The translations under genes and the position numbers were made by a program. Source: Desulfuromonadaceae bacterium (GTDB taxonomy: Bacteria; Desulfobacterota; Desulfuromonadia; Desulfuromonadales; Geopsychrobacteraceae). Taken from it: a stretch of DNA of 6,609 nt. The stretch is taken from the NCBI GenBank assembly GCA_016744555.1, contig JADGED010000102.1, forward strand, positions 2,210 to 8,818, given 5' to 3'. Below the pieces are notes generated by a model. The model was not told the origin of the DNA and ran no database searches. It saw nothing but the letters and a program-made list of their open reading frames with translations. Shown here one piece after another: positions 6,535-6,609 of the stretch. Positions within the stretch are counted from its first letter, which is position 1. Every line of letters begins with the position of its first letter.

Positions 6535-6609
6535 GAACAAGGAACAAGGAACAAGGAACAAGGAACAAGGAACAAGGAACAAGGAACAAGGAACAAGGAA
6601 CAAGGAACA
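6534..6609. repeat. GGAACAA heptamer tandem array, running off the window
   Basis: Ten perfect head-to-tail copies of the 7-base unit GGAACAA plus six bases of an eleventh, with no mismatch over 76 bases. The first G of the array is the last base of the TAG stop of the SGNH gene. Six of seven bases in the unit are purines, so the strands are strongly asymmetric. The unit creates no stop codon in any of the six frames (forward it would read as a cycling GTRNKEQ). The full copy number is not visible. Confidence 0.97.

Noticed and set aside
6534..6609. CRISPR array at the window end
   Set aside because: The units are 7 bases long, directly adjacent and without spacers: a simple tandem repeat.

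Overview
The window carries five protein-coding genes from a bacterium of moderate, slightly AT-leaning composition: fmt (+), a Fic-family AMP transferase (-), a hotdog-fold acyl-CoA thioesterase (-), a DinG-type iron-sulfur helicase with an N-terminal JAMM/RadC-like domain (+), and a lipoprotein SGNH hydrolase (+). A lipobox lipoprotein, an Fe-S DinG and bacterial Fmt point to a Gram-negative proteobacterium-like host. The overall gene style is reminiscent of Desulfuromonadales-type (former Deltaproteobacteria) genomes, but that placement is an impression and not demonstrated. There are no rRNA, tRNA, CRISPR or transposase genes, and no gene-free stretch exceeds 200 bases.

Layout. Positions 2-928: fmt, probably missing its first few codons at the window edge, closed by a strong intrinsic terminator (960-1005). 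Positions 1037-2581 (-): a Fic enzyme with an intact catalytic motif and an intact built-in inhibitory motif. Upstream of it, a tandem 20-bp direct repeat overlaps a candidate promoter. Positions 2776-3186 (-): a small thioesterase, divergent from the dinG gene across 175 bases that hold candidate promoters for both directions. Positions 3362-5896 (+): the JAMM-DinG fusion. Positions 5920-6534 (+): the SGNH lipoprotein, 23 bases downstream of dinG and probably co-transcribed. From 6534 to the window end: a perfect GGAACAA heptamer tandem array that begins on the last base of the SGNH stop codon and runs off the edge.

How the parts relate. fmt is housekeeping (initiator tRNA formylation). The Fic gene looks like an inserted accessory gene with its own regulatory region. 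The thioesterase is a single-gene unit. dinG and the SGNH hydrolase form a short operon without an obvious shared pathway. The points most worth a second look are the complete JAMM metal site fused to DinG, the repeat operator candidate at the fic promoter, the possible leaderless start of dinG, and the heptamer array.
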